Origin: Fistulifera solaris
Taxonomy: Eukaryota; Bacillariophyta; Bacillariophyceae; Naviculales; Stauroneidaceae
Direction: 5' to 3'
DNA length: 64,000 nt
NCBI GenBank assembly: GCA_030295235.1
Contig: AP026127.1
Location: forward strand, 932,501-996,500
Shown: one piece after another, positions 24,101 to 35,080 of the stretch
How positions within the stretch are numbered: position 1 is the first letter of the stretch
Layout of the letters: every line of letters begins with the position of its first letter
Made by a program: the position numbers and the translations under genes
Notes under the pieces: generated by a model
Database searches by the model: none
What the model saw: only the letters and a program-made list of their open reading frames with translations
Told to the model about the DNA's origin: nothing

Positions 24101-25235
24101 CGCCTCTTTCAATCGCATCACCGTCGCAACCAACAAGATTGATCTCGCGGATGCCGAGGAGTATGTCGACTTTGTGATAAACACAGCCAAGAACAAGTCG
24201 GAAGAAGGCAGTGTTCTTTCCAAAGTCTCGCTTCGTCCGAAGCAGTTTCATACTCATTACATCTTTCTGAACGAGTTCAATTTCGGAACTATACATTTGG
24301 AGAGAGTACCCGCAGACGAAATGGAACCTGACGCCGAACTGGTGTTTGTTGAAAACGGAGGCTCGCATGCCATCGTTCCTTCTGTGGTAACTGGTTGGAG
24401 CCTGACAAATTACCTGGGCAGCCATCTGGCCCAGGAATACTTCAAAGCCATCATTGCTCGGTTTTCTCGCGACGTTTTGAAGAAGCAGATGGAGCTACAT
24501 GCCCACGGAAACTCTGGTTCGTCTTCCTTGCTTACCGGAGATTGCAACGAACTTTCCGCCTTTCAAAAGTCGTTGGTCGAAAGACACTTTTCTTCGTACT
24601 TGACGCGTGCTGTCGATGAGATTATGAAAGAAGGACCGGATGACGAAATTCCGCCACCACTGGTAAACGATGACACTACGCGCTCCAATATGCCGGCGCT
24701 TGAGTTTGTGAAGAACCTCATTGCTGTTTTGGAACTCGACCCCGAGACAACGAAGGAAGTGCACTCTTTGAAACGAAGTCTACTGGCTCAAGTGGATATA
24801 CCCGAGTATGCCCGAGTTGCGCAATGGAAGGATCCATGCCCCACTCTCATTCTCCCGGATGTGTTTTGCAGCGAATGCCAAGACAGTCGAGATGTAAACC
24901 TCTGTTATGTCCCGCCCCGTGACGAAGAGGAAGACACATGGAATCATGAATGGGCTTGTGAAGACTGTGGGACACCGTACGATGTAGTCGCTATGGAACA
25001 CCGTCTGGTGCACATGCTGCAGAAGAAAGTCATGCGCTATCAACTCCAAGATTTGCGTGTACGCAAGACGCGCCGTGTCTCGACTTGGGCTCTGCGTTCG
25101 GATGACTGCGAGACCGACATACCTTCCGATCAAACAATGAACGAGCTGAAGCTCGTGCGAAATCTAGCCGAGTTGCATCAACTCGAAACGCTCAATGAGA
25201 TTACCACTGGCTTGCTTGAGAGTTTCGAAGCTTAG
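18140..25235 (+). CDS. POLE: DNA polymerase epsilon catalytic subunit
   Basis: The leading-strand replicase. Exons 18140-18409, 18515-20093, 20162-25235; about 2,308 aa after allowing for six single-base breaks. Proofreading exonuclease motifs: [33 protein letters not shown]. Polymerase: [19 protein letters not shown] (motif A), [20 protein letters not shown] (motif B), [12 protein letters not shown] (motif C). The inactive second exo-polymerase half follows, then a C-terminal CysA zinc site (FCSEC...WACEDCG). The CysB site is largely missing: [11 protein letters not shown] has Val and Thr where QDLxCxxC is expected. Breaks lie at runs 18619-18623 (T), 19199-19203 (C), 20663-20666 and 20677-20680 (A), 21482-21483 (G) and 22545-22550 (A); each one-base correction restores family sequence, so these look like assembly errors in an essential gene. 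Confidence 0.95.
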
Positions 25236-25341
25236 TTAGTCACTCCTAAATTTATACATGGAATCAATTACGATATAGCAAGCAGACTAGTGCATTACAT
25301 TGAATTAAAATGTGATATCAAATGTCTCGCGCTTAACCCAT

Positions 25342-25700
25342 CTAAGCGGAACTGTATTTCGCCAATAACGCATCACGATGGGCCTTTGCTTCTTCTGCAT
25401 ACGCCTGAGCGGCGCTGTAGGAACCCCGGACACCGGCTGCCGAAGCTTTGACATCCGCATGCGCCATGCCGTACATCGGCATCTCGATGGCATTTGACTG
25501 ACGCAACAACGAGGGTGTCACTGGAGTACCTGCCGCTATTTTTTCCGCATAAATAGCCGTCCTAACGCAAAAGAAAGAGACAAAGTGGAATAATCAGAAC
25601 ATAAAAAAATGCAAAAGAAACAAACTCATTCTCGACAAACAAACACTCACACTGCAACGCGCTCGCGCATTCCGGCGTCTCTTTCTTGCTGCGGTTCCAT
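25342..25700 (-). CDS. Small alanine-rich protein, unknown
   Basis: Two exons (25700-25651 and 25561-25342) joined by an 89-nt GT-AG intron give 89 aa. The start is MEPQQERDAGMRERV, the middle has PMYGMAHADVKASAAGVRG and the end AEEAKAHRDALLAKYSSA, predicted helical and rich in Ala. No signal peptide or membrane segment. I do not recognise a family. The gene ends convergently about 100 bp from DNA polymerase epsilon. The intact splice and single long frame across both exons are the main support. Confidence 0.55.
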
Positions 25701-26136
25701 TCCGCTTTTCCAAAATGACGACATCTGAGCCCAGAATTCTTAAAGGGATGTATTTAATTGAGGACTGCTATTCAATAATAACAACGAATACTGGTAAGAG
25801 GAGGCAAGTGAAACTAAATGCAACTGCCTTGCGACCAGGTATTGCGTTTCTTATTTTCGTTTTGCTGCTCTACAGGTACATGGCGGACCGGTACCTGAAC
25901 GTGTATTCAAGAGTCGTCAAGAGTACCGGTGTGCATTTTCAGCAACAAAGACCAAAGACCATAAATAACGAAAGTTGTTGGCGTCTGGCATTCAACCGAA
26001 TTTGATCCAGACCCGAACCCCAATCGCGAAGCCCATTCCGACCTCCAAAAGAGTTTTTACCGATCGTGCTTTTTTATTATGAGACGCCGTCGCCGTTGAC
26101 GTTTATAAAAAGCAATTCTATCATCTACCCGCCACG
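25701..26136. promoter_or_regulatory. Divergent promoter region
   Basis: 436 bp between the small protein (-) and the ABCF gene (+). A 96-aa open frame inside (25715-26005) lacks recognisable features. Contains the near-palindromic run GGTACATGGCGGACCGGTACC. Confidence 0.35.
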
Positions 26137-28638
26137 ATGTTAGAAACAATAAAGCATTTACTGGAAGAAAGACTTCCGGAGTTGGGCTCCGACGTAACAG
26201 ACTATGTGCTTGGCGTATTAGAGGACGGATTGCCGGAAGATGTGGAGGGTTTTCTTTCTCCGCTGTGTGGCGATGACAATGAGACCAAGGAAATACTTTT
26301 GCAGAAGATTCATCAGTTAAGGCAACCAGAATCTGACAATGCTAGGCTGGAATTATCGAGCAGAGTACCGGTCAAGATCAAAGATTGTTTTGAAGACGAA
26401 GGAACAGCTCTCGCACAATCTTTTGAAAAAGCCAGTGTTACCGACAAAGAAACGAATGCAACAAAGACACCCGAACGCCAAAATCGAAAAAGCAAAGCGA
26501 GCAAGCAGACACATCGCTCTCAGAATCAGGAATCAACATCATCATTTGTAGAAGATAATGCCAGTGCATGGGAGCAAACTGTACAAGAAGAAGGAACATG
26601 GGGCGGACGAGGCAAAGGAGGTAGAGGAGAATACGCCGGAGCCGTCAATTCGGTCAAGAGTAATATCCATCTCTCCGATGTATCGATTTCTTTAGACAAT
26701 GGAATGGATCTGCTGCGTAATTCTACCATGGATATTATGCGCGGTCATCGATACGGGTACGTTGCAACAGGTAGAGTTTCCGTTGCCTTGCATTGCCAAG
26801 CGATGGGTTGTTCTGTATCATCAGTCGTTCTTCTAACACTGTTTACTACTTGACACGCTGCTAGATTACTGGGAAGGAACGGTGTTGGGAAGTCAACACT
26901 ACTGCGTAGATTGGTGCAAAAGTCTATTCCAGGCATGCCGCATGATATGCGGATCATTCTGGTACAGCAACAAATTGAGGGATCGGATCTGTCGGCTTTA
27001 CAGACACTAGTAGATGCAGATGTAGATCGCTTACGATTATTGGAAGAGCAGGAAATGATGGAAAGCCAGCTCGAATCGGAAGAGTGCACACCAGACGAGT
27101 TGGCTCACGTAGCGGAGCGTCTCGGCGAAATCGCGGATGAACTCGACGCCATTCGAGCCGATCAGGCAGAAGAACGAGCGGAACAAATACTGAAAGGTTT
27201 ACAGTTTACAGACGAAATGATCCATGGGAAAACTAGTCAATTGTCGGGTGGATGGAGAATGAGACTCGCATTAGCACGATCGCTCTTTCTGCCGTGTCAT
27301 TTACTTCTTTTGGATGAATGTACCAATCACCTCGATTTGCACGGAATGAGCTGGTTGATTGAATATTTACAGAACGAGACGGATCGGACGTTGATTGTGG
27401 TATCACACGATTCGAGTTTCCTAGACGCCGTTTGTACTGATATCGTTGTGTTACAACACCAACGACTTACGTATCATGCGGGGAACTATTCTGAATACAT
27501 TCGTCAGCAGGGTGAAAAAGCGACACGAGAGAGTCAGATTCTTGACGCCGCAGCGCGACAGCGCGCCAAAGCCGAGGCCTTTGTTCAAAAGCAGCAAGCG
27601 AACCGAAAATCGACGGACCCCAACAAACAAAGACAGGCCAAGATGATCAAAGAGAAAAAGATGGATCGAATTGGAAACTACCGCGAAGATGGAAAGCGTT
27701 ACAAGCTACGATCGCTGAAAACACTCGACGAGTCGAGTGTGCGACTTGCTCAAAAAGTAACCATCGAAGTGGATGACCCTCTTATCGAAATCAAATTTCC
27801 TAATCCAGTCTGGCCTCCTGGCGTCGCTCCAGGTGATGATATAGTACGAATAGAGGATTTTTCCTTTGGTTTTACCGAAGATAGGTTGCTTCTGGACAAT
27901 GTGACTTTAAGCGTGACGCGTGGTAGCAAGGTGGCGCTGGTCGGCAAAAACGGATCGGGCAAGTCCTCATTAGTGAAACTCATAACAGGCGATATCGACA
28001 GTGCTTCGGCAAAAGGTACGCTATGGAAACATCCAACTCTCACCATTGGGCATGTTTCCCAGTACTCTGTTGAGGAGCTCGAAAGATATGCTAATATGAT
28101 GGTTGTTGAATATGCGGAAGAGTTCCTCGGTAAGTCAAAAGCCGCCACCAAAGTCATGAAGAAAGGTTCCGGCAATATTCGTCAGTATTTGGGTGCTTTT
28201 GGTCTCGGTGGAAGTCATGCGCTTCAAGCAATTGGCAAACTTTCGGGCGGGGAACGCATGCGACTTTGTTTTGCCACTGTATTGGCCAATGAACCACAAC
28301 TACTGCTGCTCGACGAGTCTACGAATCACGTGGATATTGAAACCCTCGAGTCGCTTTCCGATGCCTTGGATACTTTTGAGGGTAGCGTCCTAATGGTCTC
28401 GCACAATCAAGCATTCCTTAGTGGCTTTTGCAAAGAGCTTTGGGTGTTGGCTGATGGCAAGATCGATGTGATGCACAGTGACACATCATCGTTTGACGAA
28501 ATCTTTTCCGAGTACAGGCATCGCATATCATCGTCTGCAAATGGGTCTTCAAGTGGCAGACGCAGAGAGAAGGCAAAGATGGCGAAGCAGGCGAAACAAC
28601 AACAAGTTGGAACCAAGCAAAATACCGCTCTTTTGTAG
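26137..28638 (+). CDS. ABC-F family ATPase, GCN20/ABCF3 type
   Basis: Soluble twin-ATPase without membrane domains that acts on ribosomes; GCN20 with GCN1 couples uncharged tRNA to eIF2-alpha kinase GCN2. Exons 26137-26756 and 26865-28638, intron 108 nt; 797 aa with no frame breaks. The N-terminal domain (IKHLLEERLPELGSDVTDYV) matches the ABCF3/GCN20 head, followed by a basic low-complexity linker. First ATPase: GRNGVGKST (split by the intron), LSGGWRMR, LLLDECTNHLD. Second: GKNGSGKSS, LSGGERMR, LLLDESTNHVD. The charged linker between them is typical of ABC-F proteins. Basic C-terminal tail. Confidence 0.92.
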
Positions 28639-28812
28639 TCCATCACTCATTTTGTCAGAAAGGCCAAGCTCAAAATTCATTACTTCTTAGCTTTCGTTCG
28701 TCAATATGTTCTTTGTTGCGGCGGTTGTAGATGCTGCGTGGTTCTTACTGAGTTCAACAGCCAAGCTAATGCTGCTTTGCGCTAACCGTAAACTTAGCAG
28801 AGATAAAGTTTA

Positions 28813-28831
28813 GGGCAAATATTATTTGCCC
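28813..28831. repeat. Perfect 8-bp stem inverted repeat
   Basis: GGGCAAAT-ATT-ATTTGCCC, an 8-bp perfect stem with a 3-nt loop about 190 bp downstream of the ABCF stop. It could form a transcript 3'-end hairpin, or be chance. Confidence 0.4.
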
Positions 28832-29252
28832 GTCATTCTTCCATTGTGTTCGTGCACAACACCATCGACGCTTTTCCTGACAGCCGGAAATGAAGGGGGT
28901 CCTAAGGAACCGGGTATGGGCGTACGATACGCTTCGCCTTGCGGGAGAAGGCACCTGTCAAACGCCCGCCTTCATCGTCGATTCTTTTACATAAGAGCGG
29001 CTTTCTGTTTCGGCTTCGCGGACATCACGACCATCAAAACAATTCGCGGCTTCTTTATAGTATACGGCATGGGCACTAGTGCAGTGCAAGCACTAGCAAA
29101 AGAAATATCCGGTTAAGGGGGAAAAGCACCCGCTCCGCGGCCACTCCGACCGAAGTCTTCAAGTGTGCTTGGCAATGACAGTTAATGGAAATGATTGTCA
29201 TCTTTAAGAATATCTTAGAGATCTAGCGCAATATCAACAAACCATCCATACA

Positions 29253-29492
29253 TTAAATGTAGTCTTTTTCCCGTTTAGCGAAGTCCTGGAACGACGGTCC
29301 AGATGTTGTTGATCCTCTGGATTGCATTTTTGGTAGCGTTGGTTTGAATGCTAAACTATTGTAAGACTTTGACTGTGCGCTTTCGGCTTCTAAGAACTTC
29401 CAAAAAGACCCTTCATTGTAGATCAACGCATTTAAAGACGTCGTTACTGGCACTGCTTTCGTTGTGAGTTGCCATGTACGCGGCGGCGGCAA
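29253..29492 (-). CDS. Possible small protein, weak
   Basis: A frame of about 79 codons encoding LNALIYNEGSFWKFLEAESA and ending SGPSFQDFAKREKDYI has more protein-like composition than its surroundings. It lacks an in-frame ATG at its head; an ATG nearby (MATHNESSASND) is in another frame, so an exon junction or a one-base break would be needed. Not recognised. Could be a false frame. Confidence 0.3.
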   Translation of the reverse strand: MPPPRTWQLTTKAVPVTTSLNALIYNEGSFWKFLEAESAQSKSYNSLAFKPTLPKMQSRGSTTSGPSFQDFAKREKDYI

Positions 29493-30467
29493 AAATCACA
29501 AGCAAACACGTACATTTATAAGAGAGACAAAACCCTTCCCAAGTCGAATTTCCGAGCGATCTTACGTCGACATCTCTAAGTGACTATCTCCATCCTGAGT
29601 GCAAATGAAATTGGGAAGGAGATTGTCAAATGCCTTCGAAAGGTCGCTCAATGGCACGAAATGAAAGTGAAAAGCAATGGGCCGAAAAAATCCTGTGCTT
29701 ATGCCCTTGCATTTTTGGCCAAAAAGCACGGTTTGGCCACGCTACATCCTTGGAGTACGAAAAAATTAAATGTAGTATTTAGAGTATATTACTTTTCGGA
29801 ACGGTACTCGTAAAATTGTCATTGTCGCAGTGTGCTTGTGAAATGTCGCAGAGGACGCACGGACAGACTGGGCCCACTTTCAGACTCGTGACTCATTGAA
29901 TGTTAAGCATTACTCTCACATTTACTGTAGCCTCATTTTCACGGGACACGAATATTTCTTTGAAATCTCACCCCGCTTTTGCGGTTAGATATTGACTCGA
30001 ACAAAGACCCATGATAATAGTAACTTCTTCTTCAACAGTTAAAATACCTCGGGAAGAGTAAAGAGCCTATTAATACCTTCTGTCGGTTTCAGGTATGGAA
30101 AAGGAGGCTCAGAAGCTTGTGCGAAAGTGTTTTTGATGCAGTATGATCGAGTACACAGAGAATCTGCATACTTGTAACCCCACGTCCAAGGAAAATATCA
30201 ATCTGAGGATACCAGATACCACGGACCACGGGTGTGCGTACTGCGTACACGGCAATACACTAAACACACACCCGTTTCCACACATTTTAATTGACGATCC
30301 CCGCCATGGCAGGCACAGGCATGCTTAACTACGTACGCCCTACGAGACGGACTTTTCCCAAAACTGCAGATCCGTCTTCAAATAACTTATCCGTCGCGTC
30401 ACGAAGCTACGCCATCTCCAGACTTCTTTGCTCACTGCTTTAAGCGTGCTGGAGTTGTGCCGGAGGT

Positions 30468-30556
30468 ATGTATACTAACATACCTTGGTATGTATACTAA
30501 CATACCTTGGTACCTGGTACATATACTAACATACCTTGGTACGTATACTGTAGGTA
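30468..30556. repeat. Short minisatellite with TACTAAC core
   Basis: About four imperfect copies of a 22-28-bp unit containing TATACTAACATACCTTGG, each half being partly palindromic (GGTATGT...ACATACC). The copies are adjacent. Confidence 0.8.
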
Positions 30557-30671
30557 CATTTTTATAAAAAACAAAATACAAAAGTTGAAGTCCTTTATTT
30601 ACTTTTTTTGACCCCCTACCAGTTGCACTACCCCGTAACTATTATTTCTATTTATCTTTTGCGGACGAGCA

Positions 30672-30830
30672 TGTTTTATCATAGCCCGCTGTCCCGGATA
30701 TTTGGGTCACGGGTGTGACGCTATCCCCACAGACGCACGGACCGATAAGGTTTCGCTCCCGCCACCCCGCGCTCCCCGCTTTTATTACTGTATGCGACGG
30801 AAAAAGTGCGAGAACGAAAAAGCTCCTCCG
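30672..30830 (+). repeat. Diverged copy of dispersed GC-rich repeat
   Basis: Shares blocks with the copies at 33012-33190 and 58272-58454: ATAGC-CGCTGTCC, TCACGGGTGTGACGCTATC and GCGAGAACGAAAAAGC, in the same order. The middle has decayed. It lies just upstream of the first MYND gene, as the 33-kb copy lies upstream of the second. Confidence 0.6.
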
Positions 30831-30854
30831 CGCCGCAAAAAAGCAAAAGAAATC

Positions 30855-32065
30855 ATGAAAATACTAACCTATTCAACAAATGAAGAAGCAAACACAGAGC
30901 GAAACGTTGATAGTATCGTTTTGACCGATTTTTGCTATGTGCGAGACGGTAGCTCTCCGGAAAAATCCCATTTTACGAAGGGAAAGATTTGCATTTGTAC
31001 GAAGCACCCATTTGCTCGTATTGTCTCACAACACCGACAACGAGGCTTCTATGCTGTTCTCGCTGTCATATTGCCTGGTATTGCGATAGTCGGTGTCAAA
31101 AGGCTCATTATAAAATGGAGCACAAAAGTTTGTGCAATGATGTGGCGAAAGACCTGAAACGCGTCGAAGACGAGGCCAGACCTTTACACAACACGCCGTT
31201 TGGCGAAGACCCAGAGCCGCAAAACATCTTTGAAACTCAAGTTGGATACTTTGGCCTGGTACCCGAAACGCATTCGTATCTGAACGCACGCCGATATTTG
31301 GTGGAAACATATATCCACGCGTCCTTTTCCACTGAAATCAAAGATGTCTGGGAGAAAGCTCTCTTTCATGCATTGGGACTTTTGAGGCTAGATATGAACG
31401 ATCCATTTGATATTCAAATGATAATACCCTTCATTCTCTTGCATCTAAACCGTGACGATGATACCTATGATTTTGTTTGCTTTTGGTTGAAAGCCAATAC
31501 TTTCGATCAAGAAAGCCTGGAAAAGATACTATGCCGAAGTCAAGAAGGCGAGTGGATCTATCCACGTGAAACTTCTTCTCGCTTCGATGACGTTTTCGAA
31601 CATAATCCGGCTTTAAATGATCCAGACGTCCACTTGGCTTTCCTAGTCGCCTTCCTCTTTCTCAAAGTTCGGCTTATTGCGACCTATGATGCAACTTGCA
31701 AATCTGTCGACTTTGCACTTCATGAAACAGCACACGGACCACGAATCTTGGAGGTTAGGGACGCTGTGAAAGACATGCTCACGGGAAACATGTATGGGGA
31801 TATTGCGATTCAACGACAACAAGTTGAGCGTCTCGCAGATTTGATTCATCGAATTAACCCCTCCATGCTTCCGTCGTATCTCAATGTGCGTCGTATCTTA
31901 AATCAAAAACGGCCGCGAACGCAAACTCGAGGTGATCCATCGGAAATCTACGATATTCTTAACTATTCGAATTCTTGCTTCCTTCGTATACCGGGTGCTC
32001 AGAATATGCTCGAGGAGCGCTTTGGAGAGAATCCAACCTTCAACGCTCAAATTCAATACACATAA
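30855..32065 (+). CDS. MYND zinc-finger family protein, copy 1
   Basis: First of four tandem paralogues. About 403 aa if one A is restored in the A5 run near 30961, which joins the N-terminal part to FYEGKDLHLYEAPIC. The MYND finger is complete: CSYC, LCCSRC, WYCDSRCQKAHY, then HKSLC. The rest is a family-specific domain of about 320 aa containing RPLHNTPFGEDP, EIKDVWEKALFHAL, LHLNRDDDTYDFV and RGDPSEIYDILNYSNSCF. MYND fingers bind proline-rich peptides; the large domain is unknown to me. N-terminal to the finger this copy is poorly conserved with its paralogues, so the ATG at 30855 is uncertain. Confidence 0.68.
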
Positions 32066-32214
32066 CTGGAAACTAAACTTGATTTTCATTTTTAGAAAAG
32101 ACTAAATGGCATTCTATCTCTATACCCGAGAACTCTAGGAGATGCGTCCATTATTACCCCATTGTGGTTTTATCGTACCTTAGGAGTAGAGAACAGCAGG
32201 GCGGCGTCTTGGAA
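32066..32214. other. 3' flank of MYND copy 1
   Basis: Short AT-rich stretch between the MYND stop and the first palindromic repeat; no feature seen. Confidence 0.4.
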
Positions 32215-32413
32215 CTCCCAGATTTTCTGGAAACGTCGAAATTCCACTCCCCCAGATTTTCTGGAAATTTCGAAATTCCACTCCTCCAGATTTTCTGGAA
32301 ACGTCACAATACCACTCCCCCAGATTTTCTGGAGACGTCACAGTAAGGTTTACCACTTACCACACCCCAGATTTTCTGGACACTCCACAATACCAAACGC
32401 TCAGATTTTCTGG
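32215..32413. repeat. Array 1 of palindromic CCAGATTTTCTGG repeats
   Basis: Six copies of CCAGATTTTCTGG or a close variant at about 25-48-bp spacing, most followed by AAACGTC-AAT-CCACTCCCC. The core is a near-palindrome, and the flanking TTCTGGAA forms a TTC-nn-GAA unit like a heat-shock element. The last unit is split by the inserted MITE and resumes at 32872. Confidence 0.85.
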
Positions 32414-32871
32414 GGACTAATGTCTTAGGCCAGCACTAAAATTTCCACAGGGCCCCATACCAGCACTTTTAGCAAAAATTAAGGGCATCGACTTGCGAAT
32501 GATCATTACTCCATCAATATAAAATCAAAATCAGAATTACCATTAGTTATTAGCACAGAGACGGATAATGGACAATAAATACTTATAATCCGGCAAAAAT
32601 TCTACGTATTGGTGATTTGGTTGCTCTACAAACGTTAAAGGTCGAAAATTGACCGTCGGCGCTTTAGCGAAGTGCATCTACGAACTCAAAGCAAAAATGT
32701 AAAAAAAAGCTAGCTCACGTTGTCTATTAGATCTTGCTTGAGGTGTAGATAGTAAAATTGCGATCTTCTTAATGATCTTGGTGTATTTATTAACCAAAGT
32801 AGCGCGGAGGGTCGAAAAGTGCTGGTATGGGGCCCTGTGGAAATTTTAGTGCTGGCCTAAGACATTAGTCC
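32414..32871. mobile_element. Non-autonomous DNA transposon (MITE), Mutator-like by its ends
   Basis: A 458-bp element with perfect 57-bp terminal inverted repeats (32414-32470 and 32815-32871; ends GGACTAATGTCTTAGGCCAG). It is flanked on both sides by the 10-bp direct repeat GATTTTCTGG (32404-32413 and 32872-32881). Removing the element and one repeat restores an ordinary array unit, so this is a true target-site duplication. Long terminal repeats and a 9-10-bp duplication are features of Mutator-like elements. No coding frame inside. The identical ends suggest recent insertion. Confidence 0.85.
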
Positions 32872-32881
32872 GATTTTCTGG

Positions 32882-33011
32882 ACAGGTAGAAGACTGCACA
32901 CGCACACCCGCAGATTTTCATCTTTGCGGTTCGCGGCGTTCGGCAGTTCGCACAAAATGTTTTATGATAAGAAAAAGATGATGTAATTACGAGAATTGAG
33001 CATCAATCTAT
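32882..33011. other. Array remnant and spacer
   Basis: Holds the end of the interrupted array unit (ACAGGTAG) and a degenerate CGCAGATTTTCAT near 32910; otherwise nothing recognised. Confidence 0.4.
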
Positions 33012-33190
33012 TCTATTTATAATAGCGCGCTGTGTCCGTGTGTGTGTGTGTGTCACGTAACGTAACGCGCTCCCGGGTGTCCAAATCACGGGTGTGACGC
33101 TATCTCCGGGGATCGAGCCCCCCGCTTGCGGGAAGGGCGAGAACGAAAAAAGCCCACTTCGCAGGGCTATAGACGCCGAAGGCGGCTAGT
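33012..33190 (+). repeat. Dispersed GC-rich repeat with hairpins, copy 2
   Basis: Nearly the same as 58272-58454. Begins TCTATTTATAATAGCGCGCTG, has a (GT)n run, then TCACGTAACGTAACGCG, GGGGATCGAGCCCC, and hairpins CCCGC-TT-GCGGG, AGCCC...GGGCT and GCCG-AA-GGCGGC. The GGGGATCGAGCCCC part looks like a tRNA T-arm or pol III B box (GGTTCGAnTCC, imperfect). May be a SINE-like element or a structured RNA. Confidence 0.65.
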
Positions 33191-33270
33191 AAACAATAAA
33201 TACATCATGTCGGGTAGAACATTCAACATCCTTTGTAAAAGAAGCAATATTTTCGAAGAAAATAGCAAGA

Positions 33271-34462
33271 ATGACCAGTAATTCCACTTCGTCTTTCATC
33301 GAGGACTTCGTTCACTCTCTCGCAAATCACATTATTGTGGAAAAGATTCGCCCTACGAAGGAATAGATACATGCTTGCAAGAAGAACCATGGTGTGTGAC
33401 CTGTCACAAGAGACCGGAAAGCGGCCTTTTGTGTTGCTCGCGTTGTCATACAGCTTGGTATTGTAATAGTAGCTGTCAAAAGCTCACTACAAATCTGGAC
33501 ATCGCGAGATATGCTTGTCCGTTGCCAGAGATCTGAAGCGCGTAGAAGAGGAGATTATTCCACTCCGCAACACTCCCTTTGGCGACGACCCAGTACCACA
33601 CAATATATTTGAAACGGAAATCGGAATGTTTAGCGAGGGGCCTGAAGCACATCGCTACATGGTGGCGCGCCGTGAATTAGTCGAATCCTATTTTCAGGCA
33701 GCATTTGACGTCGAAATCAAAGAAGTTTGGGAGAAGGCTCTTTATCACGCGTTGGTACAATTGAGAGAGGCTCTTTCGGACCCACGTGGAATGATTTATG
33801 TGACCCCTTTCATTCTCTTGTATTTAAACCGAGACGACGACGCGTTTGACTTCGTTCAGTATTGGGTGAATCTGAAGTACATCCGCGGTAATGAAAGCAT
33901 GATGGAGATAATGAACCGTCACGTCCAAAGCAAGGAGGGCGACTTCTTCTATCCACGTAAGACCAACAGCCGTTTCCTCGACCTCTCCGAGCAATGCCCC
34001 GAGGCGGATGACCAAGATGTGTTCTTGGTCTTTCTTGTTACTATCCTCTTCATCAAACTTCGCCTTGTGGCAGCCTATGATGCTACATGTCAGTCTTTGT
34101 ATGTGGCGTTTGGCGAAACGACAGGCGGTCGGCACATCCAAGAGGTTCGACTTGCCGTAACTGAAATGCTGATCGACGAAAGCTTGGTTAACATTGATAG
34201 TCAACGGCAACAAGTCGAGCGACTTGTCAACGCTATCGACCGGAACAACCCTTCCATGCTCCCCGCACTTCTCAATCCACTTCCGCTTCTGACTCAGAGT
34301 CGACCGCCACCCGATATTCGAGGCGATCCTTCCGAGGCGTTTGATATTGTCAATTACTGCAATCGCTGTTTTAGTCGCATTCCAGGAGCCTTAAAAATGC
34401 TCGAGGAGCGCTATGGACCCAATCCAACCTATAACACAACAATGCGCTACGGATACGATTAA
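33271..34462 (+). CDS. MYND zinc-finger family protein, copy 2
   Basis: About 397 aa from the ATG at 33271 (MTSNSTSSFIEDFVHSLANH) once one A is restored in each of two A4 runs (near 33340 and 33480). The finger then reads PWCVTCHKRP, LLCCSRCHTAWYCNSSCQ, AHYKSGHREIC, all ligands present. The family domain is uninterrupted: PLRNTPFGDDPVPHNIFETE, VWEKALYHALVQLREAL, RGMIYVTPFILLYLNRDDD, RGDPSEAFDIVNYCNRCF. It has the copy-2 GC-rich repeat about 80 bp upstream, mirroring copy 1, so the repeat was probably part of the duplicated unit. Function unknown. Confidence 0.72.
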
Positions 34463-35080
34463 TGGCATGAAGGTTTTGCAAATGCTAAGCAAGCGTCGAA
34501 AAAGATCTTCGTACCCTATACAGAATTTGAAAGCAGGGAAGGAATTGCAAGGGGTGAAGGTCGAGTCAGTCGTCAAAATTTTCAGAAAAGATCGACCTGA
34601 GAACGTTGCTCTCCTACGGCACAATGATCAATGGCGAAATGACGAAATGTTGCATTCGATGTACCTTATCAGATCATCGTGACAATGAAAAGGTTCCGCT
34701 CGAGTGATGTTTCCGCCTACATCACTTGCATTCAGAACTCGAATATGCTTAGAAAATAAGCCCGCGTACCCTATCGTGATGATCGTATACAAAGGGCTGA
34801 AACTAAAGCAGAAGCGTGGTTAGTTTCTTTGGCTAAACCTTACTGCCTAGACACGACAGTAGTGGCAAGGGTAGTGGAAACGTAGTTCGAAGCCTCTACG
34901 ACATTGTGCCAAAAGAGACTACTCTATACGATACACTTTTAATACCGCATTGTGGCTTGCCGGCACCCGGACACGGCACTCGTCGGTCATTATTTTCTTT
35001 TCGACCGCCAACTGTGAAAAAATGAAACGCGACCAACACAACGACGCAATGCAAGCATACAAAGCATTCATTCTTAATTA
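34463..35080. other. Spacer between MYND copies 2 and 3
   Basis: 618 bp with no gene or clear repeat. The next promoter probably lies at its right end. Confidence 0.4.

Larger units (their letters stand above)
28639..30467. other. Gene-poor region
   Basis: No strongly supported gene over about 1.8 kb. It holds a perfect hairpin at 28813-28831 and one weak minus-strand frame (listed separately). Other frames of 60-96 aa have no protein-like features. Confidence 0.4.

Noticed and set aside
28826-29116. 96-aa plus-strand frame after ABCF3
   Set aside because: No domain, no neighbouring exon, and composition typical of intergenic DNA.
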